DNA of 64,000 bases from an uncultured beta proteobacterium (GTDB taxonomy: Bacteria > Pseudomonadota > Gammaproteobacteria > Burkholderiales > Burkholderiaceae_A): positions 1 through 64,000 of the forward strand of contig CACOBT010000002.1 in the NCBI GenBank assembly GCA_902625535.1, given 5' to 3'. The notes beneath the pieces are model-generated. The model worked only from the letters and a program-made list of their open reading frames with translations. It was not told the DNA's origin and did not search any database. The position numbers and the translations under genes were made by a program. This document shows positions 17,521-27,425 of the stretch, one piece after another; the stretch's first letter is position 1, and every line of letters starts with the position of its first letter.

Positions 17521-19217
17521 TTGCATCCCTCTACTAAACTAGCCACATCTTTCTCACTAATCCGGTTGATTAGATGACTCGTTTTCTTTATCTTATCGAT
17601 TTTTAATTCATAGATGTCTTCCCACAAAAATTCATTTCCTTGGCAAAATAGTTCTCGTTCAATCTTATCGCAGGTAGCTGGAATTATAGGTTTTAGTAGA
17701 ATTGATAATTTTCCGAAGCATCTTATTGCCAGAGACAGTACACAATGAAGCGCATTCATTTCTTCAACAGAAATATTTGCAATATTTTTTGAGGTTTCCC
17801 AAGGCTTATTTTCTTGAATAAAGTTATTAACTTGATCAACTAGCCCCATAATTTCTTTAACTGCTTTGCTTGTGTTCCTTTTATTATAGGCGTCTTTAAT
17901 GTGCTCGGCTACTCGTTCTATTTTTTCTTCCAAATCAGAATTAAAGGAGTTCATATTTACGATTACATCTCGCGATAACACATCCCCATCAAAGTATTTT
18001 AATAAAAATCCGGAGCAGCGGCTTTGAATATTTATAAATTTTCCTACTAAATCTCCATTGACCTTATGCACAAATTCAGACATGTTCATGTCTAGATCTT
18101 CCATAGACCCATTTAACTTACTGGCAAAATAATATCTTAAAAATTCCGCTCCAATGTTTTTCTCAAGGTAAGCTCTGGCTGTGATAAAAGTTCCTCTTGA
18201 TTTGCTCATTTTTTTTCCGTTGATAGTCAAAAATCCATGAGCATAAATAGCCGAAGGAGTACGATAATTCGAGAAATGGAGCATCGCTGGCCAAAAAAGT
18301 GCATGGAAATAAAGAATGTCCTTTCCAATAAAGTGTACGAGCTCAACATCGGTTTCTTTTCCTATGTATTCATTGACATCTTTCTTTTGCGATGTGCACC
18401 AATTCATCAGGCTTGCGTAGTAACCTATCGGGGCGTCGAGCCAAACGTAGAAGTATTTGTTTTCATCGTCCGGTATTTTAAAGCCAAAATAAGGTGAGTC
18501 TCTGGAAATGTCCCAATCCGCCAGTAAAGACAAGCCCTGTTCATCTTTTTTAAGCCACTCTTTAATTTTATTTCTCGCCTCCTCTTGTAGGGTATCTGTA
18601 CTGTTAACGTAATTATTTAAGAAGTCAAAACATCTTTGGCTAGAAAGTTTAAAAAAATAGTGGGAAGTTCTTTTTTTAATAGGAGTATTTCCTGTGAGCG
18701 CTGACTTTGGTCTAATGAGGTCAGTTGGTGAATACGTAGCACCACATTTTTCACATGAATCTCCATATTGATCAGGGCTATTGCATTTGGGACAGATACC
18801 GATTATGTATCTATCTGGAAGAAACATTTTTTTTTCTTCGTCAAAAAATTGTTCAATAATCTTTTTCTCAATGAGGCCAGCATCTTTTAGATGAAAGTAA
18901 ACTTTAGAGGATAGAATTTCATTTTCCTTAGAATGGGTAGTGTAATAATTATCAAACTCAATATGGAAGGAAGCAAAATCCTCTTTATGTCGTATATGCA
19001 TTAGATTGATTAGCTCTTCGGGAGTTAAATTTTCCCTTTCAGCTTTCAACATGATAGGCGTTCCGTGAGCGTCATCAGCGCAAACGTAAACGACCTTATT
19101 GCCTCGCATTTTTTGAAGACGTACCCAGATATCTGTCTGAATGTACTCAACTAAATGACCAATGTGAATATCCCCGTTTGCATAGGGAAGAGCAGATGTG
19201 ACAAAATATTTCTTCAT
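17517..19217 (-). CDS. metG: Methionyl-tRNA synthetase
   Basis: Class I synthetase charging tRNA-Met, including initiator tRNA. 'PYANGDIHIGHL' is the HIGH motif near the N-terminus, two Cys-x2-Cys knuckles (CPKC, CEKC) bind zinc, and 'GKKMSKSRG' is the KMSKS loop. I start it at the ATG at 19217 (MKKYFVTSALPYANG); the open frame upstream has no family similarity. At 566 residues it ends after the anticodon-binding helical domain and lacks the C-terminal tRNA-binding domain of the E. coli type. It is divergent from dcd with 39 nt between starts. Confidence 0.96.
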   Translation of the reverse strand: MKKYFVTSALPYANGDIHIGHLVEYIQTDIWVRLQKMRGNKVVYVCADDAHGTPIMLKAERENLTPEELINLMHIRHKEDFASFHIEFDNYYTTHSKENEILSSKVYFHLKDAGLIEKKIIEQFFDEEKKMFLPDRYIIGICPKCNSPDQYGDSCEKCGATYSPTDLIRPKSALTGNTPIKKRTSHYFFKLSSQRCFDFLNNYVNSTDTLQEEARNKIKEWLKKDEQGLSLLADWDISRDSPYFGFKIPDDENKYFYVWLDAPIGYYASLMNWCTSQKKDVNEYIGKETDVELVHFIGKDILYFHALFWPAMLHFSNYRTPSAIYAHGFLTINGKKMSKSRGTFITARAYLEKNIGAEFLRYYFASKLNGSMEDLDMNMSEFVHKVNGDLVGKFINIQSRCSGFLLKYFDGDVLSRDVIVNMNSFNSDLEEKIERVAEHIKDAYNKRNTSKAVKEIMGLVDQVNNFIQENKPWETSKNIANISVEEMNALHCVLSLAIRCFGKLSILLKPIIPATCDKIERELFCQGNEFLWEDIYELKIDKIKKTSHLINRISEKDVASLVEGCK

Positions 19218-19256
19218 GGTGATACTATAACAATAACTTGAGATGAAGAGTGTTTG

Positions 19257-19823
19257 ATGAGTATAAAGTGTGATACGTGGATTCGTAAAATGGCCAAAGA
19301 ACAGGATATGATTCAGCCTTTTGAAGCTAACCAGGTCAAGCAATCAAAGGTTGACAAAGTCATTTCCTACGGCACCTCGAGTTATGGGTACGATGTTCGT
19401 TGTGCCCGTGAGTTCAAAATTTTTACAAATATTAATAGTAGTACTGTGGACCCTAAGAATTTTGATCCTGCGTCTTTTGTGGATTTTGTTGGAGATGTAT
19501 GTATCATTCCCCCCAACTCCTTTGCCCTGGCTAGGACAGTTGAATATTTTAGAATTCCTAGAGAAATATTAATCATCTGCGTCGGAAAAAGTACTTATGC
19601 ACGATGCGGAATAATTGTGAACGTTACGCCACTTGAACCTGAGTGGGAAGGACACGTAACCCTCGAATTTTCAAACACGACCCCACTCCCAGCAAAAATT
19701 TATGCAGGAGAGGGATGTGCCCAAATGATTTTCTTCGAAGCGACAGAGGTCTGTTCTGAATCATATAAGGATAAGGATGGAAAATATATAGGACAAAAGG
19801 GAGTAACCCTGCCGAAAATTTAA
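19257..19823 (+). CDS. dcd: dCTP deaminase
   Basis: Deaminates dCTP to dUTP, the main route to dTMP in proteobacteria. Conserved blocks are '[13 protein letters not shown]', '[11 protein letters not shown]' (Ser and Arg of the active site), '[19 protein letters not shown]' (catalytic Glu) and '[13 protein letters not shown]'. The '[14 protein letters not shown]' N-terminus matches the betaproteobacterial form, so the ATG at 19257 is chosen over the TTG just before it (188 residues). It converges on folA with a 4-nt gap; with thyA and folA next door the region is a dTMP-supply neighbourhood. Confidence 0.97.
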   Translation: MSIKCDTWIRKMAKEQDMIQPFEANQVKQSKVDKVISYGTSSYGYDVRCAREFKIFTNINSSTVDPKNFDPASFVDFVGDVCIIPPNSFALARTVEYFRIPREILIICVGKSTYARCGIIVNVTPLEPEWEGHVTLEFSNTTPLPAKIYAGEGCAQMIFFEATEVCSESYKDKDGKYIGQKGVTLPKI

Positions 19824-19827
19824 ATGT

Positions 19828-20373
19828 TCAGGTTTTTCTTCTAAAGTGACAAAAGCGATATCGGAGTTCGCACTTTTTTTCTAATTTCCATGTACTTTTT
19901 TCAATAGCTACCCAACTGTCCCATTTAATTTCAGGGAAAAACGTATCGCCATCGAAATTGGCGTCAACCTCGGTTAAAAACATTTCCTGGCATTTGTGCA
20001 AGGTTTCGCGATAAATTTTTTCGCCTCCAATAATGAAAACTTTTTCAAATTCATTTTTTTCTACCCATGCTATAGCGTCTTCAAAACTAGAAAATACCTC
20101 AACCGCTGAATAGTCTTGGTTTATGATTTTTTTTATCTTCTCGTCTTTTGTAAGAACTAAATTCTGTCGTTGTGGCAACGGCTTTCCAAGCTGATTGATT
20201 ATCGAAAAGAAAGTTTTTCGCCCCATGAGTACAGGGTGAGTCAGGGTAAGCCTCTTGAACATTTGTAAATCTTCTGGCAAATACCACGGAATTTTTCCGC
20301 CTTTACCTATCACTCGATTTGAAGATATTGCGACGACCATGTGCAAAGCGACACTTTTTGTATTAGATAGCAA
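19828..20373 (-). CDS. folA: Dihydrofolate reductase
   Basis: NADPH-dependent reduction of dihydrofolate, regenerating the cofactor spent by ThyA. '[25 protein letters not shown]' contains the Met20-type loop Trp and the acidic substrate-binding Asp, followed by 'VLMGRKTF' and '[12 protein letters not shown]'. The 181 residues are slightly longer than E. coli FolA (159). The start at 20373 keeps the first beta strand (VALHMVVAI); an internal ATG at 20340 would cut it. It overlaps thyA by 11 nt. Confidence 0.96.
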   Translation of the reverse strand: MLSNTKSVALHMVVAISSNRVIGKGGKIPWYLPEDLQMFKRLTLTHPVLMGRKTFFSIINQLGKPLPQRQNLVLTKDEKIKKIINQDYSAVEVFSSFEDAIAWVEKNEFEKVFIIGGEKIYRETLHKCQEMFLTEVDANFDGDTFFPEIKWDSWVAIEKSTWKLEKKCELRYRFCHFRRKT

Positions 20374-21169
20374 TGGGCGCCCGTATTAATTCGTGATGTT
20401 TGTAGTTAGTTATGTCGAAGTCATTGAAGACGTAAGAAAAAATATCCTTTACGTTTCGCCTGAAAGATAGTGTTGGTAGTTTGTATGGTTTACGATTGAG
20501 TTGAAGTCTTGCCTGTTCGATGTGGTTTTTGTACAGATGACAATCTCCACCTACCCAAATTAATTTTGAGGGTGTCATTTTAGTCTGATGTGCTACCATG
20601 TGGGTCAATAATGCGTAACTAGCAATGTTGAAAGGAAGTCCTAAAAATATATCGGCGCTTCTCTGATAAATTTGACATGATAAATAATTATTTTGGGCAT
20701 AAAATTGGAATAGTATGTGGCAAGGAGCCAGAGCCATTTTATTCAGGTCACCAACATTCCATGTTGAAACGATGTGGCGACGAGAATACGGATCGGTTCT
20801 GAGTGTTTCGATTAGATTTTTAATTTGATCGATTTCTATCTTTTCGTCTCTATTGTTCGTTGTTTCCCATTTACGCCATTGTTTCCCATAAACTGGTCCT
20901 AAATCTCCGTTTGAGTCAGCCCACTCATCCCAAATGGTCACTCCTTTTTGTTGCAATGTCTTAACATTACTATCACCACTCAAAAACCAAAGAAGCTCAT
21001 GTATTACGGAATGTAAGTGTATTTTCTTTGTGGTTACAATCGGAAGCCCCTTGCTTAAATCAAACTCGAGTCTATTTCCAAATGTTGCCAGGGTGCCAGT
21101 ACCTGTTCGATCCTCTCGCTCAGAACCCTGCTCAAGTACAAATTTCAACAGTGTCAAGTAATCCTTCAA
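20363..21169 (-). CDS. thyA: Thymidylate synthase
   Basis: Methylates dUMP to dTMP with methylene-THF. The nucleophile Cys150 is in '[11 protein letters not shown]', and '[14 protein letters not shown]', '[12 protein letters not shown]' (phosphate-binding Arg pair) and '[17 protein letters not shown]' are all intact. The 268 residues are normal for the 264-residue E. coli type. It overlaps fabI upstream by 4 nt and folA downstream by 11 nt, so fabI-thyA-folA is probably one transcript. Confidence 0.98.
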   Translation of the reverse strand: MKDYLTLLKFVLEQGSEREDRTGTGTLATFGNRLEFDLSKGLPIVTTKKIHLHSVIHELLWFLSGDSNVKTLQQKGVTIWDEWADSNGDLGPVYGKQWRKWETTNNRDEKIEIDQIKNLIETLRTDPYSRRHIVSTWNVGDLNKMALAPCHILFQFYAQNNYLSCQIYQRSADIFLGLPFNIASYALLTHMVAHQTKMTPSKLIWVGGDCHLYKNHIEQARLQLNRKPYKLPTLSFRRNVKDIFSYVFNDFDITNYKHHELIRAPIAI

Positions 21170-21939
21170 AGTAAAAGCCCACTACTGTATCCATTATCTG
21201 CAATAATAACCTGACTTGTAATGCTTCTTGACATATCTGATAACAAAAATGCCGCAAGGTCTCCAATTTCATCTTTGGTAACGTTTCTTCGTAACGGCGC
21301 TTTTTGTTCGACCGAGTGGAGTATATTTGAAAACCCCTGTATCCCACTTGCTGCTAAAGTCTTGATTGGACCGGCACTGATAGCATTGACCCGAATGCAT
21401 TTTTTAGGTCCAAAATCATGAGCTAGATACCTAACAGTTGCCTCTAAACTTGCCTTAGCTAACCCCATAACATTGTAGTTTGGTACGAATCGTGTCGCAC
21501 CGACATAAGAAATTGTCAGGATGGATGATTGTTTATTAAAAATATCTGCGAGAGATTTTGAGACCGCTCCAAAACTGTAGGAGGAGATTACATGAGCAGT
21601 AGTAAAATTTGCTTTAGTAAGCCCATCCGTAAGGTCGCCAGAAATAGCCTCACGGGGTGCGTAAGCTATAGCGTGGACATATCCATCAATTTCTAACCAA
21701 CCCTTATCTTTGAGCTTCGTTGGCAATTCGTTAATATCTTCATCTAACTCTACATTGCATTTTACGGCAAATTTAGCTCCTAAAGTCTCCGATAAGGCAT
21801 TTATCCTTTCTCTAAAACGTTCATCTTGATACGTAAACGCCAACTCTGCCCCGAGATTAGAGCAAACCTGAGCTATTCCGTAAGCGATAGACCTGTTAGA
21901 CAACAAACCTGATATTAAAATTTTCTTCCCAGAGAGCAT
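21166..21939 (-). CDS. fabI: Enoyl-[acyl-carrier-protein] reductase (NADH)
   Basis: Last step of each fatty-acid elongation cycle. It is an atypical short-chain dehydrogenase: the cofactor motif '[13 protein letters not shown]' replaces the usual GxxxGxG, and the active site is Tyr145/Tyr155-x6-Lys162 (YNVMGLAK). The 257 residues are normal. It is the first gene of the fabI-thyA-folA run and is divergent from tonB across 94 nt that contain a good candidate promoter for tonB. Confidence 0.96.
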   Translation of the reverse strand: MLSGKKILISGLLSNRSIAYGIAQVCSNLGAELAFTYQDERFRERINALSETLGAKFAVKCNVELDEDINELPTKLKDKGWLEIDGYVHAIAYAPREAISGDLTDGLTKANFTTAHVISSYSFGAVSKSLADIFNKQSSILTISYVGATRFVPNYNVMGLAKASLEATVRYLAHDFGPKKCIRVNAISAGPIKTLAASGIQGFSNILHSVEQKAPLRRNVTKDEIGDLAAFLLSDMSRSITSQVIIADNGYSSGLLL

Positions 21940-21963
21940 TATTTAAAGAAAACAGCTTCAAAA

Positions 21964-21992
21964 TTGATTATCGGATGGCTTCTCGTTATAAA
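21964..21992 (+). promoter_or_regulatory. Sigma-70-type promoter candidate for tonB
   Basis: TTGATT (21964-21969) and TATAAA (21987-21992) are separated by exactly 17 bases, matching four of six and five of six consensus bases. Transcription would start near 22000, about 35 nt before the tonB ATG. The position in the fabI/tonB divergent gap supports it; no start site has been mapped. Confidence 0.5.
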
Positions 21993-22033
21993 ATCTAGAG
22001 TTTGATGCACTTTTATTTACTTATCTTTAGAGT

Positions 22034-22732
22034 ATGCCGTATTTTAACTCAGAAAAACTCTTAATTTACAGTTTTGTATTATTTGCCCACATATCTCTTG
22101 TTTTTTTCGTAAAAACAGATAGGGATAATCGTGATTTGCCTTTGAATTCTGGAATGGTTCGACTCGTTGTTTTGCCCGAGTTTTCTCCCATACGCAGTGA
22201 GCCTAAGATTTCCGTGTCAAAAGATACCAAAAAATTACAAAAAAAAATAAAAAAAATAATAAATAGGCCTAAAGAAATAACTAAGCCCAAAAAGGTGAAA
22301 AAGCCAATTGAAACGATCAATCCGCCAGACAAAGATGTTGAAGACGATTTAACAAATAACGAAAATAATCAAGCTGATAATCTTAGTTTTTCGAATACAT
22401 CAGCAGTCCCAGCAGCCAGTGACTCTAGCGAAAACTTTGAATTATCAGTCCCGATGGTTGTCCAAAATGTAGCTTATGTGGATAAAAATATTTGCACCCC
22501 AAAGTACCCGAGAATCTCCAGGAAACGGGGGGAGAGGGGAAGAGTTCTGATAAAAGTTGTCATCAATCGTGAAGGCTTTAGTGAGAAGGTTGAAATACAG
22601 AGTAGTTCGGGATTTAACAGGTTAGACAGGGCTGCTGTGAGGGCTGCGAAGAGATGTCGATTTGTGGCTGCTAAGAAAAACGGCAAACCTGTAAAAGGTC
22701 TTGCAACGATACCGTATAATTTTATATTTTAG
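22034..22732 (+). CDS. tonB: Energy transducer TonB
   Basis: Spans the periplasm to energise TonB-dependent outer-membrane receptors. A cytoplasmic N-terminus and one membrane helix (about 9-25) are followed by a Lys-rich, Pro-containing linker (about 50-100). The TonB C-terminal domain covers about 150-232 ('YPRISRKRGERGRVLIKVVI' and 'NRLDRAAVRAAKRCRFVAA'). The linker is more lysine-rich and less proline-rich than in E. coli. It leads the tonB-exbB-exbD-exbD unit. Confidence 0.92.
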   Translation: MPYFNSEKLLIYSFVLFAHISLVFFVKTDRDNRDLPLNSGMVRLVVLPEFSPIRSEPKISVSKDTKKLQKKIKKIINRPKEITKPKKVKKPIETINPPDKDVEDDLTNNENNQADNLSFSNTSAVPAASDSSENFELSVPMVVQNVAYVDKNICTPKYPRISRKRGERGRVLIKVVINREGFSEKVEIQSSSGFNRLDRAAVRAAKRCRFVAAKKNGKPVKGLATIPYNFIF

Positions 22733-22750
22733 GCTTACTGGAGTTTATAA

Positions 22751-23593
22751 ATGACAAATAAACCGAAACAATTGTATAAACTATTCCAACCTAGGTTATT
22801 TTGTTTTATTTGCACGTTAGCTCTCATTTTTGTTTGTCACACAACAGTTATGGCTCAGGAGCCAGAAGTAATAAAAAAGGCTGTCGATGTTGATTCTTCT
22901 TCGTCAAACAATCTCGTAGAAGATGAGAAAGATAATGATGGGGGTTACGGATTCTCTGAGCTATGGAGTCAGGGCGATGTTGTTGCCCGTATCACCCTTG
23001 TTATTTTATTGCTTATGAGTATAGGAACCTGGACAATTTTTCTTTCTAAATTTCTTGATCAAAGACGTATTCGCACACAGGCAATTGAACTAAAATCTCT
23101 AATGAATCAGAATAAAACTTCTCAGGAAATAATGAATACTATTGAGGCTAGCAGATTTGAGGCTTTGCGTGTTTTTACCGTTCCGGTGTATGAGTCATTA
23201 AGCTTTTCTATGCAGTTACAAAGTAAAGATAATGAGATGGCCCAGGAAGTTCTGCACAGTGGTGTCCAAGAAGGGATTTCGGAGATTGACATGGAGATTC
23301 AAAAAGGTCTTACTTTTTTAGCTACAGTCGGCTCGACTGCTCCTTTCGTGGGGTTGTTTGGGACAGTATGGGCGATTTATCACGCTTTGATAGGTATTGG
23401 TCTGGCGGGTGAAGCAACATTGGATAAAGTGGCTGGCCCTGTTGGAGAAGCTTTAATTATGACTGCAATTGGACTCGCTGTTGCTGTACCGGCGGTCCTT
23501 GCCTACAATTGGCTTTTGAGACGAAACAAATCAATTGTTAGAATTATAACGAACGTTAGCACTAAAATTGTTTATGGTGCGCCTAGTTTTTAG
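22751..23593 (+). CDS. exbB: ExbB/TolQ-family proton channel subunit
   Basis: Inner-membrane motor subunit that, with ExbD, uses proton flow to drive TonB. The 280-residue protein has a cleavable-looking N-terminal signal (ends near VMA-QE at about 35), a periplasmic extension, one helix at about 77-100, then 'TVGSTAPFVGLFGTVWAIYHALIGIG' and 'GPVGEALIMTAIGLAVAVPAVLAYN', the two signature helices. The signal plus extension is typical of TonB-linked ExbB rather than TolQ. It lies 18 nt after tonB. Confidence 0.92.
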   Translation: MTNKPKQLYKLFQPRLFCFICTLALIFVCHTTVMAQEPEVIKKAVDVDSSSSNNLVEDEKDNDGGYGFSELWSQGDVVARITLVILLLMSIGTWTIFLSKFLDQRRIRTQAIELKSLMNQNKTSQEIMNTIEASRFEALRVFTVPVYESLSFSMQLQSKDNEMAQEVLHSGVQEGISEIDMEIQKGLTFLATVGSTAPFVGLFGTVWAIYHALIGIGLAGEATLDKVAGPVGEALIMTAIGLAVAVPAVLAYNWLLRRNKSIVRIITNVSTKIVYGAPSF

Positions 23594-23605
23594 GAGGGGA
23601 TTAAT

Positions 23606-24034
23606 TTGGCAGTGTCTACGAAATTTCGTCGCTTCAAATCACGTGTAGAATCTACAGAACCGCATGGAGAAATAAATACCACACCGCTAGTGGATGTCAT
23701 GCTAGTGCTATTAATTATTTTTCTTATAACAATTCCGGTCATTAACTCATCAATGAAAGTTGATTTGCCTGATGAGAAGTTTACAGAAAAAGTTTCGCAG
23801 GATGAGATTGCAGTGGTTTCTATAACTGAAAATGGGGATGTATTTTTTAACGGAACCAGTTTGGGCAACAGTACGCAATATTTTGAGATGTTATCTAATC
23901 TGCTTAAAACTAACAAGATGACTTCCATTCAGATTCATGGTGATTCCGGTGTATCCTTTGATAAAATCGAGTTAATCATTAAGCAAATGCGACTGTTGGG
24001 TATAGAAACAATTACTTTTGTTACTCGACCATGA
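23606..24034 (+). CDS. exbD: ExbD biopolymer transport protein (first)
   Basis: One N-terminal membrane helix with the essential proton-carrying Asp ('NTTPLVDVMLVLLIIFLI', Asp about residue 30), then a small periplasmic domain; 142 residues. It starts at TTG 23606 behind a strong AGGAGGGG sequence; a GTG two codons later is also possible. It overlaps the second exbD by 4 nt. Known tonB-exbB-exbD1-exbD2 clusters (for example in Xanthomonas) have the same order. Confidence 0.92.
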   Translation: MAVSTKFRRFKSRVESTEPHGEINTTPLVDVMLVLLIIFLITIPVINSSMKVDLPDEKFTEKVSQDEIAVVSITENGDVFFNGTSLGNSTQYFEMLSNLLKTNKMTSIQIHGDSGVSFDKIELIIKQMRLLGIETITFVTRP

Positions 24035-24480
24035 TGAAACAAAAAATTAGGAAAAATTTTCCTCTGAACGAATTACGCGATAACCAGACTCTCTATTTGA
24101 ATATCAATACTACCCCTCTTATTGATGTACTGCTTGTCCTCATAATTATGATAATAATAACTATGCCTATCCAGCTTCACAAGCTCGATTTAAACGTCGG
24201 GAAGGAATCTGGAACTGAATTAAGTGAAGAGAAAAAAACAGTTGTTATTGACTTAAAAAGTGACGATACGGTTTCTATAAACGGTGAACCAATTGGAAAA
24301 TTGAGAGAAGAAATTAGACAGAGTTTAGAAAAAATGTATATTGATTATCCAGGCGCAATTTTGGAGCTAAATGTAGACTCAAAAACAAAATATTCATCTG
24401 TTGTTAAGATTTTAAGTGAAGCAGTAAGAGTTGGATTCACATCTTTAGGATTACCTGCATTGAACAAAGAAAGCAAGTAA
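24031..24480 (+). CDS. ExbD-like protein (second)
   Basis: Second ExbD paralogue, 149 residues, with the same plan: basic N-terminus, 'NTTPLIDVLLVLIIMIIITMP' helix with its Asp retained, and a periplasmic domain of about 100 residues. In Xanthomonas the ExbD2 paralogue is needed only for some substrates, so a specialised role is possible here. The stop is followed directly by the ATG of the YejA-like gene, tying the TonB motor to a peptide importer. Confidence 0.88.
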   Translation: MMKQKIRKNFPLNELRDNQTLYLNINTTPLIDVLLVLIIMIIITMPIQLHKLDLNVGKESGTELSEEKKTVVIDLKSDDTVSINGEPIGKLREEIRQSLEKMYIDYPGAILELNVDSKTKYSSVVKILSEAVRVGFTSLGLPALNKESK

Positions 24481-26316
24481 ATGTTTATAAAAGAATTGCC
24501 CAAAATATTCTTAAGCGTTTCGCTACTCTTTTTTATGATTAATAGTTCATCTGCAATTTCTGGTTACGTGGAATCAATGGCTCTAGGTTCCAAACCAAAG
24601 TACACAGCAAATTTTGAGCATTTTGAATATACTGATCCAGGAGCAAAGGTTGGAGGTGAATTACGTATGGCCTCTATGGGAACTTTTGATAAGGTAAATC
24701 CATTTTCGTTACGAGGGATTGTTGCGACGGGTGTTTCTGACCTAATTTTTGAACCGCTGGCAATTTTTAGTCTAGATGAGTCGATGACTATGTATGGGTT
24801 GTTAGCAAAAGAGATGAAACTTGGCGAGGATAAATTGTCGATTTCATTCAGACTTGATCCTAGAGCAAAGTTTTCAAATGGGAAACCCGTATTGGCAAAG
24901 GATGTAGTTTTTTCGTACGAAACTTTGATTTTTGGTGACGGAGTGAACCCTTTTTTTAAAAATTATTGGGCAGATATAAAGGGAGTTTCAATAGTTTCCA
25001 AAAGAGAAGTGAAGTTTACATTTCGAAAAAAAAATAGAGAACTTCACTTCATTATTGCTTCTTTGCCGATTTTCTCCGAGGAGTGGGGCAAAGAAAGAGA
25101 GAGTTTCGCCGACATTGTTACGGATAATCCAATCGCCAGTGGCCCTTACAAAATCAAAAAGATTGAATTGGGTAAAGGTATTTGGTTTGAAAAGAGAGAA
25201 GAATATTGGGCAAAAAATCATCCAGTGAGGAAAAATCAATTTAATTTTTCGACTATTAGTTTTAGATATTACAAGGATGCATTTGCGAGGCTTGAGGCTT
25301 TCAAGGCCGGGGAGTTTGATTTTATTCATGAAAATACATCAAAAATTTGGGCGAGGTCTTACAAGGGAAAATCGTTTACCAGCGGAGAAAAGATAAAAGA
25401 AGAACTAAAAAACAGTAACCCTGCAGGGATGCAAGGTTATATCTTCAATACTCGCAAAACCAAGTTCTCCGATGTTCGTGTAAGGAAAGCTATTTACCTT
25501 GCAATGGATTTCGAATGGATGAACAGACAACTTTTTTATGGTCAATACAAAAGGTCATATTCATTTTTCACGAACACAGCTATGTCTGCTGTAGGTTTCC
25601 CATCTGAATCTGAGATAAAGCTGTTGGCTGAATTGGTGAAAGAGTCCGATGCGACGTTTAATCCAGGTGTGCTTGATGTTGTTCCTTTGCCTCCGTCTAA
25701 TTTAGAAAAAAACGCATTGCGAAATAATTTAAAACGGGCGAGACTTTTGTTAGAGGAGGCGGGTTGGTTTGTAAAAAATGGGCGTTTGCAAAATGATCAA
25801 GGTGATATTTTTGAGTTCGAAATTCTGTTGGATACGAGAGGTTGGGAGAGGGTAGTTGCGCCGTTCGCAAGGAATCTTACAAAACTCGGCATTTTTTTAA
25901 AGACCAGGGTTACCGATTTATCTCTCTATAAACAACGGATTGACAATTTTGATTACGATATGCTTGTCCATTGGTACCTATCAGGGCAAAATCCAGGGAA
26001 CGAGTTGTTTAATCGATATTCATCGATTTCTGCTGATCAAAAAGCCTCCAGAAACTATATTGGAGTCAAAGACCCGCTTGTGGATCTACTCATCGCTCGA
26101 ATAATAAAGGCGGATGATAGACGAGAACTGGTTACTGCTAGTAGATTGCTCGATCGTGTGCTACTGAATGAATATTACGTAATTCCACATTGGCACAATA
26201 CCGTACATCGGGTGTCCTATGATTCCAGAATTTCAAGACCTAAAACACTACCCCTCTACTATGGCTCGGAAATTTGGGCTTTCTCAACATGGTGGTGGGG
26301 TGAATCACAAAGATGA
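24481..26316 (+). CDS. yejA: Peptide ABC transporter substrate-binding protein, YejA-like
   Basis: Periplasmic family 5 binding protein of 611 residues, with a signal peptide to about residue 25. The YejA group delivers oligopeptides, and microcin C in E. coli, to YejBEF. Family text includes 'GGELRMASMGTFDKVNPFSLRG', 'LDPRAKFSNGKPVLAKDVVFSYE' and 'RKAIYLAMDFEWMNRQLFYGQY', typical of YejA rather than OppA/DppA. It starts immediately after the second exbD stop and overlaps yejB by 4 nt. Confidence 0.9.
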   Translation: MFIKELPKIFLSVSLLFFMINSSSAISGYVESMALGSKPKYTANFEHFEYTDPGAKVGGELRMASMGTFDKVNPFSLRGIVATGVSDLIFEPLAIFSLDESMTMYGLLAKEMKLGEDKLSISFRLDPRAKFSNGKPVLAKDVVFSYETLIFGDGVNPFFKNYWADIKGVSIVSKREVKFTFRKKNRELHFIIASLPIFSEEWGKERESFADIVTDNPIASGPYKIKKIELGKGIWFEKREEYWAKNHPVRKNQFNFSTISFRYYKDAFARLEAFKAGEFDFIHENTSKIWARSYKGKSFTSGEKIKEELKNSNPAGMQGYIFNTRKTKFSDVRVRKAIYLAMDFEWMNRQLFYGQYKRSYSFFTNTAMSAVGFPSESEIKLLAELVKESDATFNPGVLDVVPLPPSNLEKNALRNNLKRARLLLEEAGWFVKNGRLQNDQGDIFEFEILLDTRGWERVVAPFARNLTKLGIFLKTRVTDLSLYKQRIDNFDYDMLVHWYLSGQNPGNELFNRYSSISADQKASRNYIGVKDPLVDLLIARIIKADDRRELVTASRLLDRVLLNEYYVIPHWHNTVHRVSYDSRISRPKTLPLYYGSEIWAFSTWWWGESQR

Positions 26317-27422
26317 ACTCGTCGTTACTTTTATATATTCTTAAGCGCCTTCTTTTGATGATTCCAACCTTGATAGGGATACTTGCAATTACATTCGTAA
26401 TTATTCAGTTTGTGCCTGGAGGACCGGTCGAGCAAATGGTGAGAATGTTGGAGGGAGATAACGCTTCCTTTGGAGGTATAAACACTGGTGTTTCAACCCC
26501 TGGTTCAACCACAGGAACCGAAATTGGGCAAAGTTCGGGCAGTAATATTTACAGGGGAGGAGTCGGACTCGACGAAGACCGTTTAGATGAAATCAAAAAA
26601 CTATATGGATTTGATAAACCTGCCCACCAGAGATTTATTGAAATGATAATTGGTTTTTTACGATTTGATCTGGGAGAAAGTTTCTTTTACAACAAGGATG
26701 TGTGGGAATTGATGAAGGAAAAATTACCCGTCTCTATTAGTTTGGGTTTATGGAGCTTTTTTATAACTTATCTTGTCTCTCTTCCGTTGGGAATAGCTAA
26801 GGCTGTCCGTCACGGGTCGTCTTTTGATGTTCTCACCAGTTTAGCAGTTATCATTGGATACGCCATCCCGGGATTTGTATTGGGAGTAATTCTGCTAGTA
26901 TTTTTTGGGGGGGGGAGTTTTCTACAGCTTTTCCCTCTGAGAGGTCTAACTAGCGAAGGATGGGAAAATATGAGTATGTTATATAAAGTATTGGATTACT
27001 TTTGGCACCTTGTTTTACCACTTACTTGTCTGGTAATCGGGAGTTTTGCAACGCTCACTATGTTGACTAAAAATACGATATTAGAGGAGGTTAATAAACA
27101 ATATGTTAAGACTGCTCGTGCGAAAGGTTTAAAAGAAAGTTTGGTTTTGTATAAACATGTCTTGAGGAATGCACTGATACCTATAATAACTGGATTTCCT
27201 GCAGCGTTTGTTGGTGCATTTTTTACTGGTGCTCTTTTGGTAGAAACCTTATTTTCTCTCGATGGGTTAGGGTTACTTTCCTACGAGTCAGTTATTAAGC
27301 GTGATTACCCTGTGGTGATGGGAACTTTATTTTTTTTCTCCTTGATTGCTTTGGTGGCAAAATTAATCAATGATCTCTTATATGTTTTTGTTGATCCCCG
27401 GGTGAAATTCGAGGAAGGTTAG
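26313..27422 (+). CDS. yejB: Peptide ABC transporter permease, YejB-like
   Basis: Inner-membrane permease of 369 residues. The N-terminal 'YILKRLLLMIPTLIGILAITFVII' helix is followed by the extended Gly/Ser/Thr-rich periplasmic insert characteristic of YejB (about 50-90), then the BPD_transp_1 core with the EAA-type loop 'KTARAKGLKESLVLYKHVLRNALIP'. It overlaps yejA by 4 nt. A run of nine G at 26908-26916 inside the gene is a possible slippage site. Confidence 0.93.
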   Translation: MNSSLLLYILKRLLLMIPTLIGILAITFVIIQFVPGGPVEQMVRMLEGDNASFGGINTGVSTPGSTTGTEIGQSSGSNIYRGGVGLDEDRLDEIKKLYGFDKPAHQRFIEMIIGFLRFDLGESFFYNKDVWELMKEKLPVSISLGLWSFFITYLVSLPLGIAKAVRHGSSFDVLTSLAVIIGYAIPGFVLGVILLVFFGGGSFLQLFPLRGLTSEGWENMSMLYKVLDYFWHLVLPLTCLVIGSFATLTMLTKNTILEEVNKQYVKTARAKGLKESLVLYKHVLRNALIPIITGFPAAFVGAFFTGALLVETLFSLDGLGLLSYESVIKRDYPVVMGTLFFFSLIALVAKLINDLLYVFVDPRVKFEEG

Positions 27423-27425
27423 ACT

